DNA of 64,000 bases, taken from the NCBI RefSeq assembly GCF_030020805.1, contig NZ_CP125098.1, positions 1,840,001 through 1,904,000 on the forward strand, given 5' to 3'. This stretch comes from Paenibacillus sp. RC67 (GTDB taxonomy: Bacteria > Bacillota > Bacilli > Paenibacillales > NBRC-103111). The notes below the pieces were generated by a model that worked only from the letters and a program-made list of their open reading frames with translations, did not search any database and was not told where the DNA came from. Of this stretch, positions 9,287 through 18,607 are shown piece after piece. Position numbers and translations under genes: made by a program. Within the stretch, counting starts at the first letter, position 1. Each line of letters opens with the position of its first letter.

Positions 9287-10834
9287 ATGAACAAAATGGC
9301 ATCGCTATCGCTCGCTTCCGTCATGGCGTTATCCGTCGTGGCCGGCTGCAGCGGGAATGAAGGGAAGGAACCGGGAGGAGGGGCTGCTCCAAACGGACCG
9401 GCAGGAACACCGGCCAAGAAGACGTTCACAGCGCTGCTCGACAATAACGCAACGTTCCCGTACAGCAAGGATTGGCCCATCTGGAAATGGCTCGAAGAGA
9501 AAACGGGGGTAACGCTGCAGGTGCAGACCCCGTCCGGCAAGCTGAACGATACGCTCAATTTGACCATCGCCTCGAACAATTTGCCTGATTTGATGAGCAT
9601 GCCTAGCCGCAGCGATTCCGACCGTTTTGGGCAGCAGGGCGCACTTGTGAACATTCTAGATTATCTGGGTCAAATGCCCAATTTGAAAAAGTGGATGGAG
9701 AAGTATCCGGACGAGGCGAAAGCGATGATTTCGGCGGACGGCAAAATGTACATGTTCCCGAATCAAGGCTTCGGTGAAACGAACCGCATGATCTGGCTGT
9801 ACCGCGAAGACATTTTTAAGAAGAACGGCCTGACTCCGCCCAAAACCTATGAAGAGCTGTACCAGGCGATGAAAAAGCTGAAGCAGGCTTACCCGGACAG
9901 CTACCCACTGTCGCTTCGCTTCGGTCAAATTCCCGATGAAATGTACACGAATCTGACAACCAACTTCGGAACCGGAGCAGAAACCTATTACGATTTCGAC
10001 AAGAAGGAATGGCGATACGGACCGATTGAGGATAACTATAAGGCGATGGTGGAGATGTGGCACCGGTTTTACGCCGAAGGCCTTATTCCTCCTGATTTCC
10101 TGTCCATTCAGACGAAGCAGTGGCAGGACACGATGTCTACCGACAAATCGTTCATTACGATCGACTATATTAGCCGGGTCGACTTCTTCAACAATGCGAT
10201 GCAAAAAGAACGGCCCGATTACAACATGCAGTTCATGGCTCCGCCGGCCGGTCTGACTGGCGGCAAGCAGCTTAATCCTTACTTTCATTATTTGGATGGC
10301 GGGTTGACGGTGGCCTCCACCTCCAAAAACATTAAGGATGTTATGGCGTACATGGATTTCTTCTATACGGAGGAAGGCCGGACACTGACGAGCTGGGGCA
10401 AGGAAGGTGAATCCTACGTTAACGAAAATGGGCAAAAGAAATTCAAGCCCGAATTCACTGATGTGACGGAAATGCGCAAAAAGACCGGCCTGCAATCGAG
10501 CAGAGGGACGTACACCTGGATCGATTACAATGCTCATCTGTCCTTATTCTCCAAAGATTTGCAAAATGCGTACAAGGAAGCAGCCAAATACGATCCTTCG
10601 GCGATGCAGCCGAGACCGTCCTTCACGGAAAAGGAGAACGAGGTGCTGTCCGTAACCGGTCAGGCGCTTAAGAAGCATCGGGAGGAAAGCTTCGCCAAGT
10701 TCGTGCTCGGAACAAGAAACATGAGCGAGTGGGGCAAATATGTGGAGGAAATGAACAATTTGGGTGTGCAAAAGCTGGTCGATACGTACAAGGCTGCGTA
10801 CAAACGGGTGGAAAGCACTCAGCTGAAGCCATAA
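9287..10834 (+). CDS. Extracellular solute-binding lipoprotein (LplA type)
   Basis: Binding protein of the importer, about 515 aa. ATG 9287 follows GAAGGAGAGGG and is preferred to the ATG at 9269, which lies inside that ribosome binding region. The signal peptide ends in a lipobox (LSVVAGC, about residues 15-21), so it is anchored to the outer face of the membrane. A Gly/Pro/Ala-rich linker follows. The length of over 500 aa and the FPNQGFGETNRMIWLYREDI segment match the LplA-type oligosaccharide-binding family common in Paenibacillus. The ligand is probably an oligosaccharide. Confidence 0.92.
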   Translation: MNKMASLSLASVMALSVVAGCSGNEGKEPGGGAAPNGPAGTPAKKTFTALLDNNATFPYSKDWPIWKWLEEKTGVTLQVQTPSGKLNDTLNLTIASNNLPDLMSMPSRSDSDRFGQQGALVNILDYLGQMPNLKKWMEKYPDEAKAMISADGKMYMFPNQGFGETNRMIWLYREDIFKKNGLTPPKTYEELYQAMKKLKQAYPDSYPLSLRFGQIPDEMYTNLTTNFGTGAETYYDFDKKEWRYGPIEDNYKAMVEMWHRFYAEGLIPPDFLSIQTKQWQDTMSTDKSFITIDYISRVDFFNNAMQKERPDYNMQFMAPPAGLTGGKQLNPYFHYLDGGLTVASTSKNIKDVMAYMDFFYTEEGRTLTSWGKEGESYVNENGQKKFKPEFTDVTEMRKKTGLQSSRGTYTWIDYNAHLSLFSKDLQNAYKEAAKYDPSAMQPRPSFTEKENEVLSVTGQALKKHREESFAKFVLGTRNMSEWGKYVEEMNNLGVQKLVDTYKAAYKRVESTQLKP

Positions 10835-10923
10835 GCTCTTCATCAAGGCATTAGGTGTCAAAAGTGAACGGTTCTTCCGAAACGATCGGGAGAACCGTCA
10901 TTATTAACAAGGAGGCTAACGAG

Positions 10924-13191
10924 ATGGTAAGCAGAATAAGCGTCTGGAGCCGCTTTATTTTGGCCGTATGTCTGTCATTCCTAGTTATAAGTTCTTCTTT
11001 AGTAGTTCCTCCTCCTTCGGCTTGGGCGGCTTCCGCCATCACAATCGATTCGCCGGCTTCAGGCGGAAGCCTCACATGGCCGAAAATGGTGCTGACCGGC
11101 ACCTACACAGGCCTGTACGACATCAAGCTTAGCATCAACGGAGAGTCCCAGGTCAGCGTAACGATGGATGACCCGGACGCTGATGATGCGGGAACATGGC
11201 GCTTTGAGCTGGACACGCGGGATTACAGCGGTGTCGTCCGGCTTCGCGCCAGCGGGTCGGACGTACAGACGCGTTACGGAGTGTGGAGTCAAACGCTAGA
11301 GCTGCAGGCCGATCCTTCCCGAGGAGCGGCTCCGCAGGTTATCATTGAGAGCCCAATAGAAGGGAACCCCTTGAGCGGAACGGTTCCAGTCACCGTTGCG
11401 GTTTATGGCGATGTACCAGTAATAAGCGTTCAGGTACGAGTGAACGGCGGGCCGTGGCAGCATGCGATCCGTCATGGGAAGCAGTATATATATTCATGGA
11501 ACACGAAGGGACTAGGAGACGTAACGAGCAGTATAGAGGCTAAGGTGACGGATGTGAGAGGCCGCACTGGCTTCAGCGGTACGACCTACGCGACGGTGGG
11601 GCGAGGCACGCACGAGCAGGTAACGGTGAAGCCACAGGACCGGGCGATGTGGATTTGGGAGCCGGAAGCTTATCGGCTGCTGCTGAATCCGGGCTCAAGG
11701 ACGGTTCTGAATGCCTTCGCCAAGGACACGGCAACCTTCGGCTCGGATCCGGTTACTACACTGTACTTGGCGGTCGGACCAATGGCAGATATGGATATAC
11801 TGGCGGACGATCCCGGCAAGCTGAGAAATTTCATTGCATGGGCGCATAGCCAGGGTTATCAGGTGTATGCCTGTATTTCCGGGGGAACGACGCCACCCTA
11901 TATGGGGGCTTATACGATCTATCATGACAAAGCCGTGCGGGAAATGGAGCGAGTGTTGAACTACAACATAGCCTCTGCCTCCAATGAACGTTTCGACGGG
12001 GTGAATGCCGATATCGAGCCTTATATTTCACCGGATTTTAAAGACGACTATCCGTCCTTGCAGCTTCAATATCTGGATATGCTGCAGAAAATGATAGACC
12101 GCCGCAATGCGTCCGGATTGAATCTCCCCTTCGGACCGGCGATCCCCAAATGGTTCGATTCGTCCGCGCAGGCACAAAACATCGTTTGGAAAGGCAGCGC
12201 CAAATGGCTGTCGGAGCATGTGCAAGATATAACCGACTACATATCGATTATGGATTACCGTGATACGGCGGACGGATCGGCAGGAATCATCGCCGGAGCA
12301 CAGGGCGAGATCGATTATGCGGACTCGATTGGCAAGCCGCAATCGGTCATCATTGCAGTGGAAACCCTCGATATTGCGAACAGCGGCGACCCGGAGACGA
12401 TTACGTTCCGCGAGGAAGGGCGAACCGTCATGGAGGCAGAGCTGGATAAGGTCTACGCCGTATACGGCAGCAGAGCATCGTTCGGCGGGATCGCCATGCA
12501 TCATTATGATTCGCTTCGCGCCTTGCCGTCCTATTGGGGACCAGGCAGCGTCTCTTGGCAGCCGCCTGCCGATACGAAAGCGCCGTCTCTCGTACACGGC
12601 CTCTTGAAAGCTGTAGCGGTTGATTACCAGCGGACCGAGCTTTCGTACGGCATGGCAAGCGATAATACGGACATCGATCGGTATGTCATCTACCGCGGTA
12701 TGACGCCCTGGTTTACACCTGGTCCAGACCAAATGGCGGGGGAGTCCCGATCGCTTACATTCCGTGATAGCGGCTTACTCCCGGACACCGTCTATTATTA
12801 CAAAGTAGCTGCACGGGATATGAAGGGGAACATCGGCCCGGCTTCCATGCCTGCACTTGTTAAGACGAAGACAACCGCCTTGAAACCGATGGTGCTCACA
12901 GGGATGAGCATTACGATGAAAGGCTCCCTCGCCGCAGTTACGATGCAGGCGGTGGATAAGAATACAGGGCAGCCGCTGGCCAACGCCTTGATCGAAGGCC
13001 GCTTTCAGTTCGCAGGCGGCAAATACACGGGAGGCCGGACCGACGCGAAAGGGATGATCACCCTCACTTCAGAGACGATTCCGTCAGGAAGACAGGTCGG
13101 CTTCGAGCCGCGACGCGTTACCTCGCCGGGCTATTATTGGGCTCAGGCTTACGATGAGCCCCATACGGTCAGCTTGTATCCGCCTCGGTAA
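10924..13191 (+). CDS. Secreted multidomain protein with glycosidase-like barrel and FN3 domain
   Basis: Secreted protein of about 755 aa. ATG 10924 follows AAGGAGG and is chosen over the upstream in-frame start at 10855. The signal peptide runs to about residue 36 (VVPPPSAWAA). Two Ig-like domains follow (about 38-130 and 135-225; ITIDSPASGGSLTWPKMVLT and PQVIIESPIEGNPLSGTVPV). A barrel-like region spans about 235-550 with YLAVG, VYACISGG and FDGVNADIEPY; the last resembles the strand-4 catalytic D-x-E of TIM-barrel glycosidases. An FN3 domain (about 555-650) and a C-terminal Ig/CarboxypepD-like domain (from about 655) follow. It sits 3' of the importer, so it probably releases or binds the imported glycan. 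I do not recognise a named glycosidase family. Confidence 0.75.
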   Translation: MVSRISVWSRFILAVCLSFLVISSSLVVPPPSAWAASAITIDSPASGGSLTWPKMVLTGTYTGLYDIKLSINGESQVSVTMDDPDADDAGTWRFELDTRDYSGVVRLRASGSDVQTRYGVWSQTLELQADPSRGAAPQVIIESPIEGNPLSGTVPVTVAVYGDVPVISVQVRVNGGPWQHAIRHGKQYIYSWNTKGLGDVTSSIEAKVTDVRGRTGFSGTTYATVGRGTHEQVTVKPQDRAMWIWEPEAYRLLLNPGSRTVLNAFAKDTATFGSDPVTTLYLAVGPMADMDILADDPGKLRNFIAWAHSQGYQVYACISGGTTPPYMGAYTIYHDKAVREMERVLNYNIASASNERFDGVNADIEPYISPDFKDDYPSLQLQYLDMLQKMIDRRNASGLNLPFGPAIPKWFDSSAQAQNIVWKGSAKWLSEHVQDITDYISIMDYRDTADGSAGIIAGAQGEIDYADSIGKPQSVIIAVETLDIANSGDPETITFREEGRTVMEAELDKVYAVYGSRASFGGIAMHHYDSLRALPSYWGPGSVSWQPPADTKAPSLVHGLLKAVAVDYQRTELSYGMASDNTDIDRYVIYRGMTPWFTPGPDQMAGESRSLTFRDSGLLPDTVYYYKVAARDMKGNIGPASMPALVKTKTTALKPMVLTGMSITMKGSLAAVTMQAVDKNTGQPLANALIEGRFQFAGGKYTGGRTDAKGMITLTSETIPSGRQVGFEPRRVTSPGYYWAQAYDEPHTVSLYPPR

Positions 13192-13215
13192 TCAGGAATT
13201 AAGGCTCTGTAAAGC

Positions 13216-13266
13216 GGCATCGAGGGACTTGGAAGATGAAGTCCCTCGATGCCGGTGTTTTTTTGT
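13216..13266 (+). terminator. Strong terminator of the importer operon
   Basis: A perfect 15-bp stem, GGCATCGAGGGACTT (13216-13230) with AAGTCCCTCGATGCC (13239-13253), has an 8-nt loop and is followed by GGTG and a T-run. It ends the 7456-13191 operon. The next gene is on the opposite strand from 13381. Confidence 0.93.
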
Positions 13267-13380
13267 ATTTTATGAATTCCATTTAAATGCTGTAAAACAG
13301 GTATGATGCCGGGGAGTGAATTGGCGAATCACAGAAACCTTATTCGAGACGGGCAAGCCGGTCCGGCCCGAGACACTCCT

Positions 13381-14220
13381 TTATTTCACGGCTCCCGCTG
13401 TCAAACTGCTAATAAAATATTTTTGCAAAAAGAGAAATAGAATAATTAAAGGCAAGCTCGACACAAGGGACGCAGCCATCATATCGTTCCATTCTATTTT
13501 ATAAAATCCGTTTAGTTGAGCAATGCCGACAGGTAATGTCTTCATGTTCTCGGAAGTAGTTAAGATAAATGCGAACATGTACTCATTCCAACCTACGAGG
13601 AAGGCATAAATCGCAGTGGCCGATAATCCCGGCAGGCACAGAGGAAGAATGATTTGTACGAAAGTACGCAGTCTGCTGCAGCCGTCAATCATGGCGGCAC
13701 TATCCAGCTCTTTGGGGATGCTTTGGAAGTAACCCATCATCATCCACGTGCAAAACGGTATCGTAAATGAAATATAGACAAGGATCAGCCCAAGATGAGT
13801 ATCGATTAAACCGAATGCTTTTAATACTTTGTAAAAGGGAATCAACAGCATAATGGACGGAAACATTTGAGTCATTAGTAGAAAGGTAAGAAACGAACCT
13901 TTACCGCGGAAAGTAAAACGTGAAGTTCCATAACCTGCCAATGCGGAGAAAATCAGTGAAATAACGGTAGCCGCGATGACTATGTACACGCTGTTTAAGA
14001 AATAATCACCGAATGGATAATCCTCCCATATTCTAAGGAACGAGGTAAACGTTATCTTGTCCGGTATCCATTTCAAGGGTGTGGACATAACAAGTTCCGA
14101 CGGTTTAAATGCAGTGGAAACCATCCATAGAGAAGGTACGAGCACAACTAAAGATGATACGATCAGGATAAAGTAACTGAGAAGGTCAAGGAGCAACTTT
14201 TTGCCTCTAGTCGTTGTCAC
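13381..14220 (-). CDS. Carbohydrate ABC transporter permease (MalG type)
   Basis: CUT1 permease of 279 aa. GTG start at 14220 with AGGAGG about 8 bases upstream; it overlaps the upstream permease by 14 bp. Six hydrophobic helices are apparent. The EAA loop reads LDSAAMIDGCSRLRTFVQII, and the C-terminus ends in ISSLTAGAVK as in MalG relatives. It is the last gene of a minus-strand operon (creatininase, binding protein, two permeases) with no ATPase gene. Confidence 0.93.
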   Translation of the reverse strand: MTTTRGKKLLLDLLSYFILIVSSLVVLVPSLWMVSTAFKPSELVMSTPLKWIPDKITFTSFLRIWEDYPFGDYFLNSVYIVIAATVISLIFSALAGYGTSRFTFRGKGSFLTFLLMTQMFPSIMLLIPFYKVLKAFGLIDTHLGLILVYISFTIPFCTWMMMGYFQSIPKELDSAAMIDGCSRLRTFVQIILPLCLPGLSATAIYAFLVGWNEYMFAFILTTSENMKTLPVGIAQLNGFYKIEWNDMMAASLVSSLPLIILFLFLQKYFISSLTAGAVK

Positions 14221-15091
14221 GGTTGAGCATCCTCCTGTATATATAGCCTATAAAAGAACAGACGAATAAGACGATGACCGCCATTGCTGCAGCCTTACCG
14301 AACTCAAAATAGTCAAACGCTGATTTATAAATATCAATGCTCACGATATTCGTCTCGTTAGCCGGTCCTCCTTGCGTTAACAGCCAGATGATGGTGAAAT
14401 GCTTAAACCACCATACGGTATCTAGAATAAGGGAGACGAGTAACACAGGAACCAGACTGGGGATTGTAATGTAGCGAAAGGACTGAACACCGGAGCAGCC
14501 GTCTATCTTAGACGCTTCATATAAATCCTCAGAGATCGTTTGCAAACCAGCCAGCACCATAAGCATCAGCATAGGGAAGCCCTTCCAAATACAGACGATA
14601 ACGACAGCGCCATAAGCGACGGAGATATTGCTCAGCCAAGAGAATGGTTCCGAAATCATATGAAGCTTGATCAAGTAATGGTTAATCAGCCCATACATCG
14701 GATTGAAAATCCATTTCCATAGCAAACCCACAACAACCTCAGGCAATAGCCACGGTAAAATAAGAATGGCCCGGAAAAGCGTTTGCCCTGGAAGCTTCCT
14801 ATTCAATAAAATGGCAAGCCCTACCCCTAGGATGACATGGCCGCCGACTGTCGCAACTGTAAATTTCAATGTGAGAACAATCCGATTGACAAACTCAAGG
14901 TTTCTAAATATTTCCACATAATGGCTGAAGCCGACAAAATCCCACTGGTTTAATAAGTTAGTGTTGAAAAAACTGATGTATATTCCGTATAGAAGAGGGT
15001 AGGTCACTAACAGCATTAAAGTGATAACTGAGGGGAGAATAAATACATACCCGCTCCATTGTTTTTTTTCGAACAACTCCTTCACCTGCAT
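14207..15091 (-). CDS. Carbohydrate ABC transporter permease (MalF type)
   Basis: CUT1 permease of about 294 aa. The frame extends to 15106, but the ATG at 15091 is preferred because CTAGGAGGG lies directly upstream. The first helix is WSGYVFILPSVITLMLLVTY. The EAA loop is YEASKIDGCSGVQSFRYITI. It partners with the MalG-type protein it overlaps and with the lipoprotein encoded just upstream. Confidence 0.93.
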   Translation of the reverse strand: MQVKELFEKKQWSGYVFILPSVITLMLLVTYPLLYGIYISFFNTNLLNQWDFVGFSHYVEIFRNLEFVNRIVLTLKFTVATVGGHVILGVGLAILLNRKLPGQTLFRAILILPWLLPEVVVGLLWKWIFNPMYGLINHYLIKLHMISEPFSWLSNISVAYGAVVIVCIWKGFPMLMLMVLAGLQTISEDLYEASKIDGCSGVQSFRYITIPSLVPVLLVSLILDTVWWFKHFTIIWLLTQGGPANETNIVSIDIYKSAFDYFEFGKAAAMAVIVLFVCSFIGYIYRRMLNRDND

Positions 15092-15156
15092 ACGCCCTCC
15101 TAGCATTCGGAAGGGACAGTCCGCCCCTCCAAACGCCGATTGTAGTTCGACCTGAA

Positions 15157-16473
15157 TTATTTTTGCTTGGAAATCAGTTCATTTGCCCTACCTGCCGCTT
15201 TGGCCAGGGCTTCATCTGTTGTTGCCGATTTACTGATCATCAACTGATAAGCTTCTGTTACAATATCGTTAAATTGCGAATAAGAGTCAAAATCAGGAGT
15301 AGGGAATGCATACTCAATCGCTTTAACGAACCCTGCATAATCCGGGCTGGCTAGCTGCTGATCTTTCCCGACTTCCATTCGGGTGGGCAGACGGCCGCTT
15401 ATAGCGTTAAACTTCAAAGAATTTTCCTTCGTAACAAGAAATTTTAAAAAATCGGCCGTTTCATTTTTATGCTTACTGCTTTCCGAGATCGAATAACCGA
15501 ATAAACCAAAGGTAGCGGAATGCCGTTCCTTCTTAGGAAGGGGGGCGCTGTAGAGCTTGCCTTTTAGATCGGGATTTTGTGCTGTGATCGTACCCATGGC
15601 ATTTGGGCCGCTAATTGTCATTGCAATCTTGTTGTTAGCCATAAGATTGGCTATTTCAGGGAATCCGTTCTCTAATGTACCTGGCGGGACAACTCCGTAT
15701 TTATTGTTAAGATCCGCAAAAAATTGAAACGCTTCTTTGGCTTGCGGCTTGTTAAGCTCCGTAATCCACTTTCCATTGGAATCTTTTTTTATTTCATCTA
15801 CCCCGAAAGTACGTAAAAATGGTATGAACCGCGCAGCTCCCGAAGAGTTTCGCGTGCCTATCATCCCAAAGCCCCATTGATCGACAGTGCCGTCACCATT
15901 GGTGTCCTTGGTAAATCTTTGGGCTGCTTGAAGAAAATCGTCCCATGTCTCCGGAGGGGCAATTCTTTCTTTTTCAAACCAATCGCCCCTGTATATTAAA
16001 GCTTGAGGTGTAGCGAACCAGGGGAGAAACTGCAGTTTTTCATCAACACTGGCTTCGTTGATCATGTTAGGGTAAAATGCTGCGATATATTCCTTGCCGA
16101 GCAGTTGAGTGAGGTCGGTTGTTATCTTCATCTTATAGGAGTTTCTCATAAACTCAGGTGTATTGAAGAAAGCATCAGGTAAATCTCCTCCTGTAGCAAG
16201 AGCCGTAACCTTCTTGTACAGGTCGTTATAGGGAACGCTTATAAATTCAATTTTGATATCCGGGTGCTGGGCTTCGTATTGATCAGCCAGCGCTCTTTCT
16301 GCCGGCCCTTCGGGCTTCTCCGTCTGCTCTACGGATAAAATGCGCAATGTGATCTTATTATTAGGTTGAGTATCTTTCATAAGTTCCGCATTCTTGCTGC
16401 AACCGCTTACTATTAGCAGCGTCGAAAGTAGGCATGCAGACCATAAGACGAATTTACGGTGCAATCCTTTCAT
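15157..16473 (-). CDS. Extracellular sugar-binding lipoprotein
   Basis: A 438-aa solute-binding protein (SBP_bac_1 family). The signal peptide ends with a lipobox (TLLIVSGC, Cys near residue 25). The mature part has family features such as GDLPDAFFNT and TWDDFLQAAQRFTKDTNGDG. GGAGGGGC precedes the ATG at 16473. A 15-base match to the CcpA cre consensus lies upstream at 16572-16586. The protein probably supplies sugar to the MalF/MalG-type permeases encoded downstream. Confidence 0.92.
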   Translation of the reverse strand: MKGLHRKFVLWSACLLSTLLIVSGCSKNAELMKDTQPNNKITLRILSVEQTEKPEGPAERALADQYEAQHPDIKIEFISVPYNDLYKKVTALATGGDLPDAFFNTPEFMRNSYKMKITTDLTQLLGKEYIAAFYPNMINEASVDEKLQFLPWFATPQALIYRGDWFEKERIAPPETWDDFLQAAQRFTKDTNGDGTVDQWGFGMIGTRNSSGAARFIPFLRTFGVDEIKKDSNGKWITELNKPQAKEAFQFFADLNNKYGVVPPGTLENGFPEIANLMANNKIAMTISGPNAMGTITAQNPDLKGKLYSAPLPKKERHSATFGLFGYSISESSKHKNETADFLKFLVTKENSLKFNAISGRLPTRMEVGKDQQLASPDYAGFVKAIEYAFPTPDFDSYSQFNDIVTEAYQLMISKSATTDEALAKAAGRANELISKQK

Positions 16474-16571
16474 TTCTGCCCCTCCTTTTCAAGCCGATCG
16501 TTAGCACATCACCGTTCTTACTAAAATTGTGGTGAATTCACTACGGCGGCCATTTGATCTTCCAATCGCTG

Positions 16572-16586
16572 TTGAAATCGGAATCT
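16572..16586 (-). promoter_or_regulatory. Candidate cre site upstream of sugar-binding protein
   Basis: TTGAAATCGGAATCT (plus-strand reading) matches the cre consensus WTGNAANCGNWNNCW at every fixed position. It lies in the 218-bp gap between the creatininase stop and the binding-protein start, where CcpA could repress the transporter. A short degenerate site can occur by chance. Confidence 0.4.
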
Positions 16587-16691
16587 TTTGATTATCTTCA
16601 TCGTGTTGCCGGAGAGATTCCGTTTTCAAAGGCGAACACCGCCGCTTTTCCAGATTCAAATAGAACCTCCGCTCATTATTTCACCGGTCTT

Positions 16692-17543
16692 CTAAAAATG
16701 AAGCAAATTATCAAGTTCAAGGTCGGGCTTACGAGGATGATTGTCGTGTCTCGGTCTAATTTCGCGTGCTTTAAATTCCTTAACCAGTCGGGCTAGTCGT
16801 TCGATTGTCGTGTCATACAGTATTTTTCCTTTTTCCTTCGTGGAGGCACTCGCGGTTCCGGATACGCCGGACTTGGAGAAGGTAGTCCACCATTCCATCA
16901 TCAGAATAGGGGAGGGTGCCTGCAGTTCGTTCCAATGAAACTCCGATTCAGGCAAGCCGTATTCGTCCTCGATTTTCTCCGACCTGACTTCTTTTTCGTT
17001 TAGGTGCAGGTACATCGAAGTTTCCCATTCGCAGGCATGGCCCATCCCGCCTTTTTCAGTCGTCCTGATCTTACCTGCCACATCCAGCGCCAGACTGGTA
17101 TGAATCAAAGCGGTGCAGAGCGCCATTCCTTTGGATTCGATATTGGTTTGTCTTGCCACGATATCAAGGAACGGCATATTAGATCCATGGCCGTCTACAA
17201 TAATGATTTTTTTAAAGCCGTGATAGATCAGGCTTTTGGTTACACATAAGCAATATTCGATGAAGGTTTTGCCGGTTATGGTGATTTGTCCGGGGAAGTC
17301 CATATGATGCGTATTAAATCCATAGGGTATGTTAGGCATGACCAGCACGTCGTCGGGAACCAAATGGGCTGCACCGATCGCAACTTCTCTTGCCAAATAG
17401 TTATCGACCTCCATCGGTAAATGTCTGCCGTGCTGCTCCGTGGAACCAACGGGAAGCAGAATGACCCTATTCTCATCAATGCCCTGTTGAATTTCTTCCC
17501 AAGTCAGCTTTTCGTAAAAAAATGTCGGTAGTTTGGTGCTCAT
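16692..17543 (-). CDS. Creatininase-family amidohydrolase
   Basis: About 283 aa. The ATG at 17543 is preferred to an in-frame TTG at 17552, which lies on the GGAGG site. The family hydrolyses cyclic or linear amides with a binuclear metal centre. Visible ligands are PVGSTEQHGRHLPMEVDN (E36, H38, D47), VDGHGSN near residue 118, and a late Glu in GHACEWETS. It is the first gene of the minus-strand sugar-importer operon, under a consensus promoter that carries a palindrome shared with the divergent operon. Substrate unknown; creatinine itself is unlikely given the context. Confidence 0.87.
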   Translation of the reverse strand: MSTKLPTFFYEKLTWEEIQQGIDENRVILLPVGSTEQHGRHLPMEVDNYLAREVAIGAAHLVPDDVLVMPNIPYGFNTHHMDFPGQITITGKTFIEYCLCVTKSLIYHGFKKIIIVDGHGSNMPFLDIVARQTNIESKGMALCTALIHTSLALDVAGKIRTTEKGGMGHACEWETSMYLHLNEKEVRSEKIEDEYGLPESEFHWNELQAPSPILMMEWWTTFSKSGVSGTASASTKEKGKILYDTTIERLARLVKEFKAREIRPRHDNHPRKPDLELDNLLHF

Positions 17544-17585
17544 TTCAATCAACCTCCAATGTAGTTTTGGTTCAAAAATTATAAA

Positions 17586-17600
17586 TGACCACGCTTACAA
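17586..17600 (-). promoter_or_regulatory. Candidate cre site overlapping transcription start
   Basis: On the minus strand TTGTAAGCGTGGTCA fits WTGNAANCGNWNNCW with one mismatch. It lies just downstream of the -10 box, a position where CcpA blocks initiation. It suggests catabolite control of the creatininase/sugar-importer operon. Confidence 0.45.
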
Positions 17601-17605
17601 ATGGA

Positions 17606-17638
17606 ATTATAGTAAACGTTATTGTTATTGTCAACAAT
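17606..17638 (-). promoter_or_regulatory. Consensus promoter and palindromic operator of creatininase operon
   Basis: Minus strand: TTGACA (17629-17634), a 17-bp spacer and TATAAT (17606-17611), a perfect sigma-A promoter. The palindrome ATTGTCAACAAT (17627-17638) overlaps the -35 box. The same 12 bases in reverse complement lie at 18526-18537 upstream of the divergent operon, also over the -35. The neighbouring GntR-family gene is the obvious candidate repressor. Confidence 0.8.
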
Positions 17639-17799
17639 TAAAGTATCGATTTTTTTGAAAATTAACACATTCATTCATTTGTCGGGAACCCTACGCAAAC
17701 GGCAAATAGCGAAACCCTTGGAGTTATGAACATCCAATAAGTTTCGCTCTGTTGTACCTGTAATTTGGAAAGATAAGTCCAACGTTGTGGCAGAAAAAA

Positions 17800-18442
17800 T
17801 CAATAAATGTGCTCTTTTAAAATGGGTTCAATATGCTCCCAATTCTTTGTCTTAATAGCCTCAAGCAGCTCTTTATGTTCATTAATCAATTTTGTGAAAT
17901 TGTCAGCCTGATGCTGTTCCCGTGTGTTCGTCATAAAGTGAAACACAATTCTGGAGGATACGCTTTTCCAAAGAGTAATAAGATAGGGCTCGCCTGTGAG
18001 CGAGACCAGGTATTCATGGAATTCCAGGTCCTTCTCAACAATAACTTCGATTTCTCTCTGTCTGCACGCCTGGTAGAGCTCATTGAGAATTTTTTCAAGT
18101 TGAGTAAAGTGGGCTTCACCAAGAAGCGGGAGGATTTTTTTGAATAGAAAAAGATTCCAGAAGAACTCTGAGAGGATTTAATAACATCGTTACTTCGTCT
18201 TTCTCCACTTTGGCAACCATGGTTTCTTTATGAGTTTGAGTTACCAGCAATCCTTCTCTTTCGAGCAGTAAGATGGCTTCACGAATCGGTCCTCTGCTAA
18301 CGCCCATTTCCTTGGAAATGTCATTTTCCCTCAGTCGTGTACCCGGTTCAATTTTGCCTCTTATGATTGCGCTTTTTATGTCTTTGTACACTTGATTTCT
18401 TAGTGTATCGGTTTTCTTGACGGTAAAGCCGTATTCATTCAT
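17800..18442 (-). pseudogene. GntR/FadR-type (FCD) regulator, frameshifted
   Basis: Transcriptional regulator of about 214 aa if read through. ATG 18442 follows AGGAGG. The winged helix is intact (TLRNQVYKDIKSAIIRGKI, LRENDISKEMGVSRGPIREA). The frame then stops after about 108 aa at 18116. The FCD effector domain continues in another frame: ILPLLGEAHFTQLEKILNEL, EFHEYLVSLTGEPYL and NEHKELLEAIKTKNWEHIEP, ending at TGA 17800-17802. The break maps to an A7 run (minus strand, 18135-18141); with six A the reading is continuous. It is a real mutation, an assembly error or a slippage site. It lies between the two operons that share its likely operator. Confidence 0.88.
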
Positions 18443-18477
18443 CACATATCCTCCTGCGCTAATAATGTTCTTTTATC

Positions 18478-18505
18478 ATTATACATGGTTATGGCAAAAT
18501 AACAA
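18478..18505 (-). promoter_or_regulatory. Likely promoter of the GntR-type gene
   Basis: Minus strand: TTGTTA (18500-18505), a 16-bp spacer and TATAAT (18478-18483), 36 bp upstream of the start codon. The palindromic operator at 18526-18537 lies about 20 bp further upstream, which would allow autoregulation. Confidence 0.55.
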
Positions 18506-18525
18506 ATAACGTTTTTGTTAATGTC

Positions 18526-18559
18526 ATTGTTGACAATTAAAAAAGCGCGATGGTACAAT
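18526..18559 (+). promoter_or_regulatory. Promoter and palindromic operator of enolase-superfamily operon
   Basis: TTGACA (18530-18535), an 18-bp spacer and TACAAT (18554-18559). The palindrome ATTGTTGACAAT (18526-18537) covers the -35 and is the exact reverse complement of the one at 17627-17638. The surrounding bases also match (AACGTT, TTGTTA, then ATTAAA after the palindrome), so both sites look like one protein's operator. Confidence 0.8.
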
Positions 18560-18607
18560 CCGTTCATAGGCGTTCCCTACTATATTTTTACATGCATCGT
18601 GAAAATA

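Noticed and set aside
9656..10537. Minus-strand open frame of 293 codons opposite the LplA-type lipoprotein
   Set aside because: Antisense shadow; Arg/His/Val-rich composition, no start context, no recognised domain.
12028..12732. Minus-strand open frame of 234 codons inside the secreted protein gene
   Set aside because: Antisense shadow without ribosome binding site; the plus strand encodes a clear signal peptide and FN3 domain.
17931..18122. Minus-strand frame of 63 codons in the FCD region
   Set aside because: It is the wrong frame; the neighbouring frame gives a textbook FCD domain that continues the GntR protein.
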